A stretch of 32,609 nucleotides of DNA, from contig JANODG010000186.1 in assembly GCA_031412575.1 (NCBI GenBank), forward strand, positions 1 through 32,609. Direction: 5' to 3'. Below, piece by piece: positions 1 to 8,514 of the stretch; the stretch's first letter is position 1, and each line of letters starts with the position of its first letter. The position numbers and the translations under genes are program-made. The notes under the pieces were generated by a model that saw only the letters and a list, made by a program, of their open reading frames with translations, had not been told where the DNA came from and did no database searches. This DNA is from JAMLIO01 sp031412575 (GTDB taxonomy: Bacteria > Bdellovibrionota > Bdellovibrionia > Bdellovibrionales > UBA1609).

Positions 1-13
1 GCTTTATCATTGT

Positions 14-1597
14 ATGAAGAAGAGCGTTCTGAAAATTGCTTTAATACTCATAAGCCTTCTTGGTTTAAATCCAGCGAATTCAGAAACTATTAAAATCGAA
101 CTAAATTCAGGGGCTTTACGACTTAGACAAACACCCAATGCCGAAGCAGGCTCTTGCGGCAATGTTCCTAATGGTTCCAACCTAACAGTGATCAGCTCAT
201 CAAACGGCTGGTATCAAGTCCGCACAGTTAGTGCAGATTGCCCTGTGGCTTGGATACATAGCTATTTCACATCAGAGTACTATGACGGACCACAATCTAG
301 AGAATTTTTAAATCAATGGAACCCAATGAAAACTCGAATTGAAGTTGGCGACGGTCAACTTCGACTTAGAAACCACCCAAGATCAAACAGTTCAACGTGT
401 GGAACCATCGATGATGGAACACAAGTTGAACGACTGGTCGAAGACGACGGTTGGTTTTTAATTCGAACGAACAATAGAAATTGTCCTACGGCATGGGTAC
501 ATGGCTACTATACTGAAGGCCAATATCAAGGCCCTCAAACAGATTCTTATTTAAAATCTTGGAGACCATCCCAAGTTGTAGTCGACGTCGCTCAACAGGC
601 TGCTGTTGATTCCGAAACGCCAGAATCCAGTATCACTATTTCAACAAAAAACAATGACAGTGTAACACCTGTCATACGTGATGAAGACGAAGTGGGATCT
701 TCTTCGTCAGGAACAGATCAACCCATTCCTGACCTAAATTCTGATTTTAGTACCTTTACTGATGCCCAAAGAAAATTTTACGGCTTACCATCGCGCAGTG
801 AATTTAAATTAGATCCAAGTCGAAGGACTGAAGCCGGATTTTGTATCGATTGCATAAACCGGGAAGAAATGATTCCAGAAAATTTTCCTGTCTTAGCTGA
901 TGCCTTAAGTGGGATCACTCAACCTATTGGCTGGGATGTAACAGATTCGGATCGCCGTCTTGGTGGCCGATGTATCGCCCAGAAAGAAGCTTTAAAAGAT
1001 ATGGCTCGCCCAACTTTTCCTGATTTAAATCAATCTAAAATTGATACCATCGAATCTAATTTGCAAAGCAGATATGGTGTTAACCCAACCGCGTTTAGAC
1101 GAACGCTTGCGTACTACAGGGAAAATGCCGCGACGATTAGAAACGCGAGGTATGTGACGATTGTTGATATGAGCCAGCCCGCTGAAAATCACAGAAAATT
1201 TTTAATTGATTTACAGACCGGAGAAATTGAACCCTATTACACTTCACATGGACGCGGGTCAGATACGAATCAATCCGGAAGGGTTCAAAATTTCGGAAAC
1301 GTTAACAAGTCAAACAAAACGCCAAGTGGCTTTCACCTAACTGGGCAAATCTACAACGGAAAATATGGGCCTTCGTTAGCCCTTCACGGACAAGAAGACG
1401 GCGTCAATGACGAATCTTGCCGACGAGCCATTGTTATTCACCAAGCCAAGGGCAATGGTGGAATAGCAGCGAGTGGCGCATCAGAAGGTAATCGCTGGAG
1501 AAGTAATGGTTGCTTTGCAATGAATAGAAATGAAACGCAGGAATATATCGAAAGAACAGAAAACGGGAGTGTATATTATGTTTATGACGGCAATTAA
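14..1597 (+). CDS. Secreted SH3b / L,D-transpeptidase (YkuD_2-type) protein
   Basis: The protein (527 aa) is probably a periplasmic murein cross-linking or remodelling enzyme. It starts with a signal peptide (about residues 1-23, ending NSE). Two SH3b-like repeats follow, at about 24-95 and 106-180; both carry L-R-L-R near the start, a G-W-[YF] strand and C-P-[TV]-A-W-[IV]-H. A Ser/Asp-rich linker (about 190-270) comes next. The C-terminal part (about 345-527) matches the murein L,D-transpeptidase catalytic family: I-V-I-H (His476) and R-S-N-G-C-F (Cys500, the expected nucleophile). SH3b domains usually bind cell-wall peptides, so targeting to peptidoglycan is inferred. The ATG lies only 13 bases from the window edge, so the promoter and any Shine-Dalgarno site are not fully visible. 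The last 20 bases overlap the next gene. Family assignment is firm; the exact substrate is not known. Confidence 0.88.
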   Translation: MKKSVLKIALILISLLGLNPANSETIKIELNSGALRLRQTPNAEAGSCGNVPNGSNLTVISSSNGWYQVRTVSADCPVAWIHSYFTSEYYDGPQSREFLNQWNPMKTRIEVGDGQLRLRNHPRSNSSTCGTIDDGTQVERLVEDDGWFLIRTNNRNCPTAWVHGYYTEGQYQGPQTDSYLKSWRPSQVVVDVAQQAAVDSETPESSITISTKNNDSVTPVIRDEDEVGSSSSGTDQPIPDLNSDFSTFTDAQRKFYGLPSRSEFKLDPSRRTEAGFCIDCINREEMIPENFPVLADALSGITQPIGWDVTDSDRRLGGRCIAQKEALKDMARPTFPDLNQSKIDTIESNLQSRYGVNPTAFRRTLAYYRENAATIRNARYVTIVDMSQPAENHRKFLIDLQTGEIEPYYTSHGRGSDTNQSGRVQNFGNVNKSNKTPSGFHLTGQIYNGKYGPSLALHGQEDGVNDESCRRAIVIHQAKGNGGIAASGASEGNRWRSNGCFAMNRNETQEYIERTENGSVYYVYDGN

Positions 1598-2045
1598 TTT
1601 TTTGATGGTTTTATTTTTTGTTCTTTTAGGTCAATCAAACGCTTGGTCACAGCCAATTAGTTTAGAGTGTTACAAGTACGAAAATGAAGACAATAAAATT
1701 TCAGAAATTAACGACATCACATTAGGTTGGTCATCAACTACTGATCAAGCCTCGATGCTTTTTGTGAAAGATAAAAAGAATAAGAACTTTATTACAGACC
1801 TTGATTGTCCATTGTTTCCAAAGATTGGCATTTGTGGATTGTCAGATGATGGTGGTGAAATCGAAATCTATAAAGTTAATTCAACAAAATCAAAAATCTT
1901 ATTGAAAATCGCCGGCCTGATAATCCCAGAGCTTGTAGAGCCAGAGGGCTACACTTACTTAAGCATCAGTGAACAAGATGGTCTAACTCCAAGGTATGTG
2001 GTTTTAAATAAGGTGAGCAGTCAGAACTGTTATTTTGAATATTAA
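1578..2045 (+). CDS. Small exported protein of unknown function
   Basis: This 155-aa protein is not recognised. The chosen ATG (1578) is preceded by GGGAG at 1565-1569 and gives a clean signal peptide (MFMTAINFLMVLFFVLLGQS, ending N-A-W-S-Q). An upstream in-frame ATG at 1530 would put 16 charged residues before the hydrophobic core, so it is less likely. The mature part has four Cys (E-C-Y-K, D-C-P-L, G-I-C-G, N-C-Y-F), which could form two disulfides in the periplasm. The gene overlaps the L,D-transpeptidase gene by 20 bases in another frame, so translational coupling and a related envelope role are plausible inferences. No domain could be named. Confidence 0.7.
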   Translation: MFMTAINFLMVLFFVLLGQSNAWSQPISLECYKYENEDNKISEINDITLGWSSTTDQASMLFVKDKKNKNFITDLDCPLFPKIGICGLSDDGGEIEIYKVNSTKSKILLKIAGLIIPELVEPEGYTYLSISEQDGLTPRYVVLNKVSSQNCYFEY

Positions 2046-2052
2046 GTATGTA

Positions 2053-2460
2053 TCATGGTATTTGTATAAATAGCTGATCAATAAAATCATTCATTATTGA
2101 TATTTCGCCTGGAGATAGATTACCATTAATTGCCATATTTGTTGTTGTAAACCCATCTCTAGTTGTACATTCACCATTTATACATTTATATAGGACACTT
2201 CTATCAGCAGGTCCTTTTGTTATAAATCCATCATTAATTAATTCTGGGAAGTTTAAATACCCAGACTGACTATTTTCAAAATGACAACTTAAACACTTCG
2301 AAGCAAGTATGTTCTGGGCATTTTCAGCTAATACTGGATCAAGATTTTCATTAAAAATATATGTATTTAATGCCAATTCTTCCTCACCCATAAAACCAGA
2401 GCATCCACACAAAAAATATGTATAAACGATAATAAGGATTACAGATTTCTTGATACTCAT
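2053..2460 (-). CDS. Small c-type haem lipoprotein
   Basis: A 135-aa probable lipoprotein from the ATG at 2460. An upstream in-frame ATG at 2526 would add 22 basic residues and is less likely. The signal peptide runs to Y-F-L-C-G-C, with Cys20 the likely lipidated residue. A single C-type haem site C-L-S-C-H is at residues 56-60 within A-x-N-I-L-A-S-K-C, the usual setting in planctomycete-type cytochrome c domains. Conserved-looking positions after it (S-G-Y-L-N-F, then I-N-G-N-L-S-P-G-E near the C-terminus) fit the same family; the distal Met ligand may be in the T-N-M-A-I-N-G segment. It is divergent from the next operon, whose first gene also carries one CxxCH, so they may share a regulatory region and an electron-transfer role (inference). 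Confidence 0.72.
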   Translation of the reverse strand: MSIKKSVILIIVYTYFLCGCSGFMGEEELALNTYIFNENLDPVLAENAQNILASKCLSCHFENSQSGYLNFPELINDGFITKGPADRSVLYKCINGECTTRDGFTTTNMAINGNLSPGEISIMNDFIDQLFIQIP

Positions 2461-2651
2461 ATTATATATTTCGGCTTTTATAGGTCTATTTTTGAATTTA
2501 ATTTTACGTTTTGTGATAACAACCAAATTAAAGTGTAATTTATGATATTTTTAAAGCACATTGTCGCAACAATTAATTAATAATTATCATTACGATACAT
2601 TTTGAATAATTTAAATTAAATCAAATCTTTCTTATCGTCGATGACTTAATC

Positions 2652-4103
2652 ATGGAATTAAGAAACTTAAATAGATTTCAAAAAATGGTTGCTGTACTAA
2701 TTATTAATTCAACTTTAATAACAGTTCCTAAGTTTTCATTTGCTTTAGAGCTTACTGAAGTTGCCCTATTTAATAGATGCTTTAGCCATATCACAAGAAA
2801 AGCTCCAACATTAGATAATCGTTTTCTTCTTGATGTGATAGAAAATAAAAAAACAGGTTCACAGGCCTGTATTGAAGTATTAAATAAAGCAAAACTAGCC
2901 AGTAACAACACGATAAGTAATCCAAATGATAAAATTGCGAAAGATATTCTTAATACCTTTTATGCAGTTCATTCTGCATGGTTTCTTGATCAATCGATTG
3001 TTGGTGCTCCAAGTACTAATATAGGATTAATGGATTCAAGTTCGGGAAGTTTGTATTATACAAAAGCTTTATTTGATCCAAGCTTTAATTATCAAGATAT
3101 TTTTACAAACCAAAATACTTTTGAAGGTATTCGCACTGGTGGCCTACCAGAAGTCAGTGCTAATCGTCCAAAATCAGCTTTTACAATTGGTCGACTTCAA
3201 TTAAATAGAGCTGAAACTAATAGACAAGGCTTTGATGTTTATTTTGACACCGGATACGAGTGGCCAAATTTATTTTTTCCACAAACTGGTGATCTTATCG
3301 GTATAAAAAATGAAACACCACTTATTGCTCCTGGATATGATGCTGTACCCACAGGTCTAAATATAAAAGTTAACGGCACATGGGGCGGTGGAATTCTTGG
3401 ACATCGTGATTATTTAATGAAAACTGTTAATGCAACAACTATTAATTCTGATGGCGGTATTCATATGCCTAGAAGATATGGTCGCGCCATATTTAATGAT
3501 TTTGTTTGCAGAGATTTACCGGTTGTAGACATTGCAAATGATACAACACCTTATGTTAACCCTAATTCCCCAGTGACTTTCAGAACTAATAAAGGTTGCG
3601 TTTCTTGCCATGTGTCTATGGATCAGGTTTCTGGAATATTACGTCAGTACAATATGGTCAGCTTAGGTGTCAGTCGTGGTGGCGGCATAACTGCTCGTGC
3701 ACAAATAGAAAGAACTCCGACTATGAGTTCAGCTTATAGTTGGCCTCCTACACCAGATCCAGATTATTTTAGAAAAACACGTTTGGGCAAATTCGTTTAC
3801 CGAACAACTGACGGAGTTTTAGTTTCAACTGATATTGATGGTTTCAATGCTTTAGGTAACGTCTTTAAAAATCTAGACGACACATATCTTTGTACGGCTT
3901 CAAGATATTTTAAACATTTCACAAACATTCATTATCCTGTCACTAAAATACCATCTGGAATTATTAATAATGATCCCCATGCTAAATTTATTAAAGATTT
4001 AGCTGGCGTCTTAAAATCTACTCAATCTTCATTTAAAACTGTTGAAACCATTATTAATTCAGACATTTATCGTGATTCAAATTTTCTTATTAGGGAGAAA
4101 TAA
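2652..4103 (+). CDS. Exported single-haem protein, divergent DUF1588/DUF1585-like
   Basis: This 483-aa protein has a signal peptide (about 1-32, ending F-S-F-A-L). One c-type haem motif, C-V-S-C-H, is at residues 316-320 and is followed by x-S-M-D. About 70 residues on comes Y-R-T-T-D-G-V-L-V, then D-I-D-G-F-N-A-L-G-N-V and a helix with Y-L-C-T-A-S-R-Y-F. That order (CxxCH-x-x-M-D, then F/Y-R-x-x-D-G, then D-G-x-x-F/N, then C-x-x-R/x-Y) resembles the C-terminal DUF1588-DUF1585 part of the large planctomycete/myxobacterial cytochrome proteins that are usually paired with DUF1552 proteins. The N-terminal half is not recognised. No clear Shine-Dalgarno precedes the ATG. The stop overlaps the next start by one base (TAATG), so the two genes are coupled. 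Function is unknown; the family match is by eye. Confidence 0.7.
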   Translation: MELRNLNRFQKMVAVLIINSTLITVPKFSFALELTEVALFNRCFSHITRKAPTLDNRFLLDVIENKKTGSQACIEVLNKAKLASNNTISNPNDKIAKDILNTFYAVHSAWFLDQSIVGAPSTNIGLMDSSSGSLYYTKALFDPSFNYQDIFTNQNTFEGIRTGGLPEVSANRPKSAFTIGRLQLNRAETNRQGFDVYFDTGYEWPNLFFPQTGDLIGIKNETPLIAPGYDAVPTGLNIKVNGTWGGGILGHRDYLMKTVNATTINSDGGIHMPRRYGRAIFNDFVCRDLPVVDIANDTTPYVNPNSPVTFRTNKGCVSCHVSMDQVSGILRQYNMVSLGVSRGGGITARAQIERTPTMSSAYSWPPTPDPDYFRKTRLGKFVYRTTDGVLVSTDIDGFNALGNVFKNLDDTYLCTASRYFKHFTNIHYPVTKIPSGIINNDPHAKFIKDLAGVLKSTQSSFKTVETIINSDIYRDSNFLIREK

Positions 4104-5782
4104 TGAATAAGTATACTAATCGTCGCAATTTTTTAAAATATCTTATTGGTGGCGGCGCCATGGGTGTTGCAAGTAGTCCCTTACAAGCGATTATTGAATC
4201 TGTAATTAATAGAACCGTAATGCAGGCTCATGCTCAAACAATTAAATTTGATTTAGAAAGATTTTATTTAAATATTTCTTTTCCAGGGGCACCTCCACGC
4301 TGGAATTATGATTTATTTTTAGATCCTTATAGTGCCAATGGAAGAAACATTGTTGCAAATCCTGGAGTTGCGACGGCGTTCGAAGGTAGTACACGACACA
4401 CCGAAGCAGTTTATAAAACATTTAAAGTTCCTGGTTACAATATCAATGCCCCACATATTTGGGGTCAGAAAATGCCAACTTCTGCTGGGACTTGGGTTCC
4501 AATTCATAACTTAATGGAACATATGTTGGCGTTTCAAGGTATTAACACAACGGCTCCTGGACATGATCAATCAAGACTAATGATGGAAGAATCTAATGGT
4601 TATTCAGTCGCAGGGGTTTTAGCTGATGCCACTAAATCACCATTTAGCTCAGTTGATTTAAATTCAAATAATCCTTTTTCTTCTAAAAGTGGACAAACAG
4701 CAACGCCAGTAGTTTTAAATACTGCAGACTTAATTTCTGCAATTATGAGTAAATTTAATGGAAATGATTTAGCAGTTCACAACTCCATGGATGATAACAT
4801 AGCTAACTCGTATCAAAATGTTTTAGATAATTTAAATTACGATGCAGGTTTAAGAACACCAGCCTCTGTGAATTTAAAAAAGATGCATGAAGGCGCTATT
4901 GATCTTATTAATTCAACCATTGGAAGCTACTCAACAATTTGGCAAGAAAAATTTAATAAGTACGATCAACTTGTGCAGTCCTCATTCACCGATCGTGCAG
5001 GATTTTTAGGTTTTATGGATAAGCCCATCGGTTTAGAAAATTTAAATCTTAGAGATAAAAAATATCAACTTTCAAATTCTGCAAATAACTTTGCATTTAA
5101 TCCAGACATGAGAACTTTTGCCCATGCGAATATGAATCCAACTATGGCCTCAATTTTTGCTTTGGCTGAATTCTTAGCTGAAAATAAACTTTCCAGTAGT
5201 TTACAAAGTCGAATTAACGCCACCTCTGCGATGATTTCAGTAACTAATGGCGGAACGATTTCAAATAGAGCAGTAACGCACGATCAACATAACGTTGGTG
5301 TTATGGTTTCTACCTTATCAAATGCACTTATGTATAGAGCATTAAGTAGCTGTATTTATGAATTTATCAATAACCGTAAAAACTCCTCCAAAGGTTACAC
5401 ATTTAACAACACTGTCATTAAATTAGCCGGGGATTTTAATCGATCACCAAGAATGGACGGCACAGGCTCAGACCACGGTTTTTTAGGTCAAGTTACGACT
5501 GTCTTTTCTGGTAAAGTGAATGCTCCATTAATTATTGGAAGAATATATAAAAATCCACCAGCAAGTCTTGTTGGAAACGCTTACTTAGGAAGTTGGGGTG
5601 TAGGTGCACCGATTGATGTTGATGGAACAGGCGCTGTCACTTTAACACCTGGTCATGTCACATCAAGTGTTTGTTCGTTATTAGGTATTGCGACCCCTGC
5701 CGTAAATAATAGTAGTTTAATCAAAGTATTAAATGGCAAAGTTGAGCTAGTTAAACCCGAACTAAAACTAAGAGTCGTATAG
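4103..5782 (+). CDS. Tat-exported DUF1501/DUF1552-like protein
   Basis: This 559-aa protein starts with a twin-arginine-type signal, N-R-R-N-F-L-K at residues 6-12, followed by a Gly/Ala-rich hydrophobic core and an A-H-A-Q cleavage site near residue 46. Tat export would mean it folds, perhaps with a metal, before leaving the cytoplasm. The C-terminal half carries T-H-D-Q-H-N, then K-L-A-G-D-F-N-R-S-P-R-M-D-G and S-D-H-G-F. This parallels the G-E-F-G-R-T-P-R ... D-H-G signature of DUF1501 proteins, an alkaline-phosphatase-like superfamily group of unknown activity; DUF1552 is the nearest alternative. In other phyla such proteins are encoded next to haem-containing DUF1588/DUF1585 or DUF1800 proteins, which is the arrangement here. 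It overlaps the upstream gene by one base and ends one base before the downstream lipoprotein, so it is the middle gene of a tight operon. Confidence 0.72.
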   Translation: MNKYTNRRNFLKYLIGGGAMGVASSPLQAIIESVINRTVMQAHAQTIKFDLERFYLNISFPGAPPRWNYDLFLDPYSANGRNIVANPGVATAFEGSTRHTEAVYKTFKVPGYNINAPHIWGQKMPTSAGTWVPIHNLMEHMLAFQGINTTAPGHDQSRLMMEESNGYSVAGVLADATKSPFSSVDLNSNNPFSSKSGQTATPVVLNTADLISAIMSKFNGNDLAVHNSMDDNIANSYQNVLDNLNYDAGLRTPASVNLKKMHEGAIDLINSTIGSYSTIWQEKFNKYDQLVQSSFTDRAGFLGFMDKPIGLENLNLRDKKYQLSNSANNFAFNPDMRTFAHANMNPTMASIFALAEFLAENKLSSSLQSRINATSAMISVTNGGTISNRAVTHDQHNVGVMVSTLSNALMYRALSSCIYEFINNRKNSSKGYTFNNTVIKLAGDFNRSPRMDGTGSDHGFLGQVTTVFSGKVNAPLIIGRIYKNPPASLVGNAYLGSWGVGAPIDVDGTGAVTLTPGHVTSSVCSLLGIATPAVNNSSLIKVLNGKVELVKPELKLRVV

Positions 5783-5783
5783 T

Positions 5784-6563
5784 ATGAAAAAGATAACAAG
5801 TTTAAAAAACTTAAGAAAAGTTTTAGTAAGTTCATCAATAGCTGTTGTTTTGTTAATGTTTTTTCAAAACTGTGGTGATGTTGGACTTTCATCTTCAAGT
5901 TATTCTGACTTAGATTCAACCGATCCACATAAAGACTCGTGGCGCCCTGTTGATGGTTTAGTTGTTAGAGATGGCGAATGGGTCGCTATAGAAGAAAAAG
6001 TTGTAGAACAACCTAGAAATATGGATAGGTATTTTATAGCATCCGTGCTTTATCGTGCATTCCTACCAACGAATGAAAGCTTATGGACTAATGGACCAAA
6101 TGCAGCAGTTCGAAATATTATTGATTCATATGTTCATGGTGCAGCAAACTACTCTAACTTTGGTGGTCCTTGTTTTTATGTTAATCCTGAAGCCCGAGTC
6201 GGCAACACTGCCACGAACTGTAATGGAAGAAGTGCATCCATGTCTGAGCTTTCAGTCTCACCAGGAGGAAACGTATTTCGTTCTGTATTAAAATTCAGAC
6301 TATGCGATAAGTTGTTACAAAATGACAAAGCTTTAAGTAATTTTACAGCTAATATTGAGACCTTAAAAACTGCACTTTCTATTACCGACGATTTACAAGC
6401 TGCACATCAACTTTTCTACCTTGGTGCGCCTGCAAGAAAAAGAACTGTGGCCTCTTTATCGGAAATGGTACAATCTGTGAACCGCGCTGGCGAACCTGCT
6501 GGGGAAGACTTCAGACATATTGGATTGGCACTATGTACATCGAACGGTTGGGAAATTCCTTAG
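5784..6563 (+). CDS. Lipoprotein of the haem/DUF1501-like operon
   Basis: The protein (259 aa) is a probable outer-membrane lipoprotein: the N-terminus is basic, then hydrophobic, and ends L-M-F-F-Q-N-C-G with Cys30 as the lipidated residue, a lipobox style common in Bdellovibrio-type lipoproteins. The rest is not recognised. It is helical with four mature-part Cys after the lipid Cys, including the G-G-P-C-F-Y and A-T-N-C-N-G segments that may be disulfide bonded. The end, F-R-H-I-G-L-A-L-C-T-S-N-G-W, loosely recalls the closing helix of DUF1800/DUF1553-type proteins (I-x-x-A-L-x-x-S-P-E-F); this is a weak resemblance. The gene begins one base after the DUF1501-like gene stops, so it is co-transcribed and probably works with it on the cell surface or in the periplasm. 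Confidence 0.65.
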   Translation: MKKITSLKNLRKVLVSSSIAVVLLMFFQNCGDVGLSSSSYSDLDSTDPHKDSWRPVDGLVVRDGEWVAIEEKVVEQPRNMDRYFIASVLYRAFLPTNESLWTNGPNAAVRNIIDSYVHGAANYSNFGGPCFYVNPEARVGNTATNCNGRSASMSELSVSPGGNVFRSVLKFRLCDKLLQNDKALSNFTANIETLKTALSITDDLQAAHQLFYLGAPARKRTVASLSEMVQSVNRAGEPAGEDFRHIGLALCTSNGWEIP

Positions 6564-6608
6564 TCTTAAAAGTAGAATTTTAAAAACAATCAAAAGTGAT
6601 ACTTTCGC

Positions 6609-7826
6609 TTATCGAATTTTCAAAATCGTATTTGCGACATTATAACCTGACAAAAGTGCCCCTTGAATGGAAGGGGATTCTAAGTAATCACCGCAATAAT
6701 AAATTCCGTTTTTATTTATATTTTCTTTTCCATATTGAGTTTTACTAGGTAAAGCTTTTTTTATGTAATAACTTTTTATAAAATCCCACTTATTAACTTC
6801 AACATCGCCAAATATTTTTCTAAGATCATTCATGACGGTTAAAACATCTTTTTCGGTACTTAAATCCACACCCACACAATTCACTGAATACAAATGCCAG
6901 CCGTCGGGTGCGTAACTAGGTTGAACCGCAGTTAAACATGCCACGTGATTTACAACATTGTTTTGAGCAGTATTTAAATAAAGATACTTTGATACTGCAT
7001 CGCTTGATTTTGTTTTAAAATATAAAGTTGTTACGGAATTCCATTTAGGCTCTGACTGACTGATTAACTTTAAAGCCGACGAATTGTCTAAAGCCACGAC
7101 CACATAATCGAAACTATATTTGATGTCACCTTGGAATGAAACATCATTTTTAGTCACTTGTTGCGCTTCATGGGAAAAAATAATGTTTCGCTTTAAGCGT
7201 CTTTGCATTTGTAAGGCAAGTTCTTGCATTCCAGCCTTGGGTAAACCCGCAAGACCCGAACCAAACTTTCCAAAAATATAGACAAAAAAACCAGCCGGAG
7301 TTTTTAAATCTAAATCTAAAAATACCCCTGCAAAAAATGGCTGAAAGAATTTTTTAATCGCTTTATTTGAAAAACCATACTGAACTAAAAATTCCAAAGT
7401 CGTCTTTTGATTTAAATTCGCATCAATATTTTTAGAATCCGAAGACATTTTTTTTAATTTTAAAATTAGTAATTTATCTTTAATTGTTAGATTTGGATTA
7501 AACAAAGTTTGAAATAATTTTGTGGGTTGTCGGATTGGATCTGACATTAAAGATTTTATGTTTTTTTCGACTAGAATTGCACCTGGCGAAAACGATCCTA
7601 ACTGTAATTTTTTATAATCAAAAAAGTAGCTTCCGACTTCATAGGACGATAAATAGACTTGAAATCCGTGATCTAATTTGAATCCCTCAAATTCGTCGGT
7701 TTTAACTCGCCCACCAGCTTGATTAGATTTTTCAAAAACCGTGACATCAATTCCTGCTTTTTCTAATTCTAAAGCACACGCAAGTCCTGATAGACCTGCT
7801 CCAATGACGCCAACTTGTATACTCAT
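6609..7826 (-). CDS. FAD-dependent amine-oxidase / phytoene-desaturase-like oxidoreductase
   Basis: A 405-aa flavoprotein. Residues 5-33 form a Rossmann dinucleotide-binding motif (V-G-V-I-G-A-G-L-S-G-L followed by E-K at the end of strand 2), then G-G-R-V-K-T and D-H-G-F-Q, the second FAD contact typical of the flavin-containing amine oxidase/protoporphyrinogen oxidase/carotenoid desaturase superfamily. The C-terminal FAD-closing motif is Y-Y-C-G-D-Y-L-E-S-P-S-I-Q-G-A-L-L-S-G. Length fits single-domain members. The substrate cannot be told from sequence; no carotenoid or haem gene is adjacent. On the minus strand the start is preceded by AGAGGGA at good spacing. It converges on the operon ending at 6563 and stands alone. 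Confidence 0.85.
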   Translation of the reverse strand: MSIQVGVIGAGLSGLACALELEKAGIDVTVFEKSNQAGGRVKTDEFEGFKLDHGFQVYLSSYEVGSYFFDYKKLQLGSFSPGAILVEKNIKSLMSDPIRQPTKLFQTLFNPNLTIKDKLLILKLKKMSSDSKNIDANLNQKTTLEFLVQYGFSNKAIKKFFQPFFAGVFLDLDLKTPAGFFVYIFGKFGSGLAGLPKAGMQELALQMQRRLKRNIIFSHEAQQVTKNDVSFQGDIKYSFDYVVVALDNSSALKLISQSEPKWNSVTTLYFKTKSSDAVSKYLYLNTAQNNVVNHVACLTAVQPSYAPDGWHLYSVNCVGVDLSTEKDVLTVMNDLRKIFGDVEVNKWDFIKSYYIKKALPSKTQYGKENINKNGIYYCGDYLESPSIQGALLSGYNVANTILKIR

Positions 7827-7863
7827 GGAGTTCCCTCTTTCGATTGGTTTAGTGTACGTAAGT

Positions 7864-7957
7864 CATCCTAAACGTAAACCTTGGTTTAATATGCTTTAAC
7901 GCTTAAGTGCGTAAGCCATTAGACACTAGCGCGGAGCCATCCTAACGCATAAACCTT
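7864..7957. repeat. Imperfect direct repeat in intergenic region
   Basis: CATCCTAAACGTAAACCTT (from 7864) recurs as CATCCTAACGCATAAACCTT (7938-7957), about 74 bases later, in the divergent intergenic region between the flavoprotein gene and the RimK cluster. Helical-turn spacing would suit paired regulator sites, but chance or a local duplication is equally possible. Confidence 0.35.
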
Positions 7958-8029
7958 TAAATTTGATCAATAATTATAAGTAATGGTAGTCTTAAAGCTC
8001 TAACACAATTTACTATGACGAGGCCTTGG

Positions 8030-8488
8030 ATGTCCAAAATAAAAAGAACAAAAACTGTCATAGGTTGGCGAGAATACATTTCTATTCCCGAACTTGGAAT
8101 TAAGGAAATCAAAGCCAAAGCAGATACTGGGGCGCGGACATCAGCTTTACATGTTTCGAATTTGAAAATTGTTAAACGTGGCCAAACTAAATTTGCTGAA
8201 TTTACGGTGCATCCTAGACAACACAATTCAAAACCTGAAATACATAACCGGCATAAAATTTCAAGTTTTAGATTGGTCAAAAGCTCTAATGGGATGACCT
8301 CAAAAAGGCCTGTCATTAAGGCAAATATAATGCTAGGTCTTGAAAAAAAAGAAATTGAGATTACTTTAGTGAACAGAGATTTAATGGGTTTTAGGTTACT
8401 ACTAGGTCGTACGGCATTACGGTCCAACTTTTTAGTAGATCCAGGTCGATCTTATTTACTAAAAAATAAAACCTATAAAAAAACTTAA
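8030..8488 (+). CDS. Retropepsin-like aspartic protease of the RimK cluster (RimB-like, PF05618)
   Basis: A 152-aa member of the family once called ATP-dependent zinc protease and now regarded as retropepsin-like. The key motif A-D-T-G-A-R-T-S-A-L-H is at about residues 31-41, with Asp32 the expected catalytic residue; further conserved blocks are V-I-G-W-R-E at the start and L-L-G-R-T-A-L near the end. In RimK systems this protease removes or trims glutamate tails. The ATG at 8030 has GAGG (8020-8023) six bases upstream; the earlier in-frame ATG at 8015 has no site and is disfavoured. It is followed 26 bases later by rimK, and family members are often neighbours of rimK. Cytoplasmic. Confidence 0.85.
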   Translation: MSKIKRTKTVIGWREYISIPELGIKEIKAKADTGARTSALHVSNLKIVKRGQTKFAEFTVHPRQHNSKPEIHNRHKISSFRLVKSSNGMTSKRPVIKANIMLGLEKKEIEITLVNRDLMGFRLLLGRTALRSNFLVDPGRSYLLKNKTYKKT

Positions 8489-8514
8489 GTGATCTAAATA
8501 AAACTAAGGAAATT

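Noticed and set aside
7957..8427. A 156-codon minus-strand frame over the RimB-like gene.
   Set aside because: It is the antisense shadow of a gene with a clear family match.
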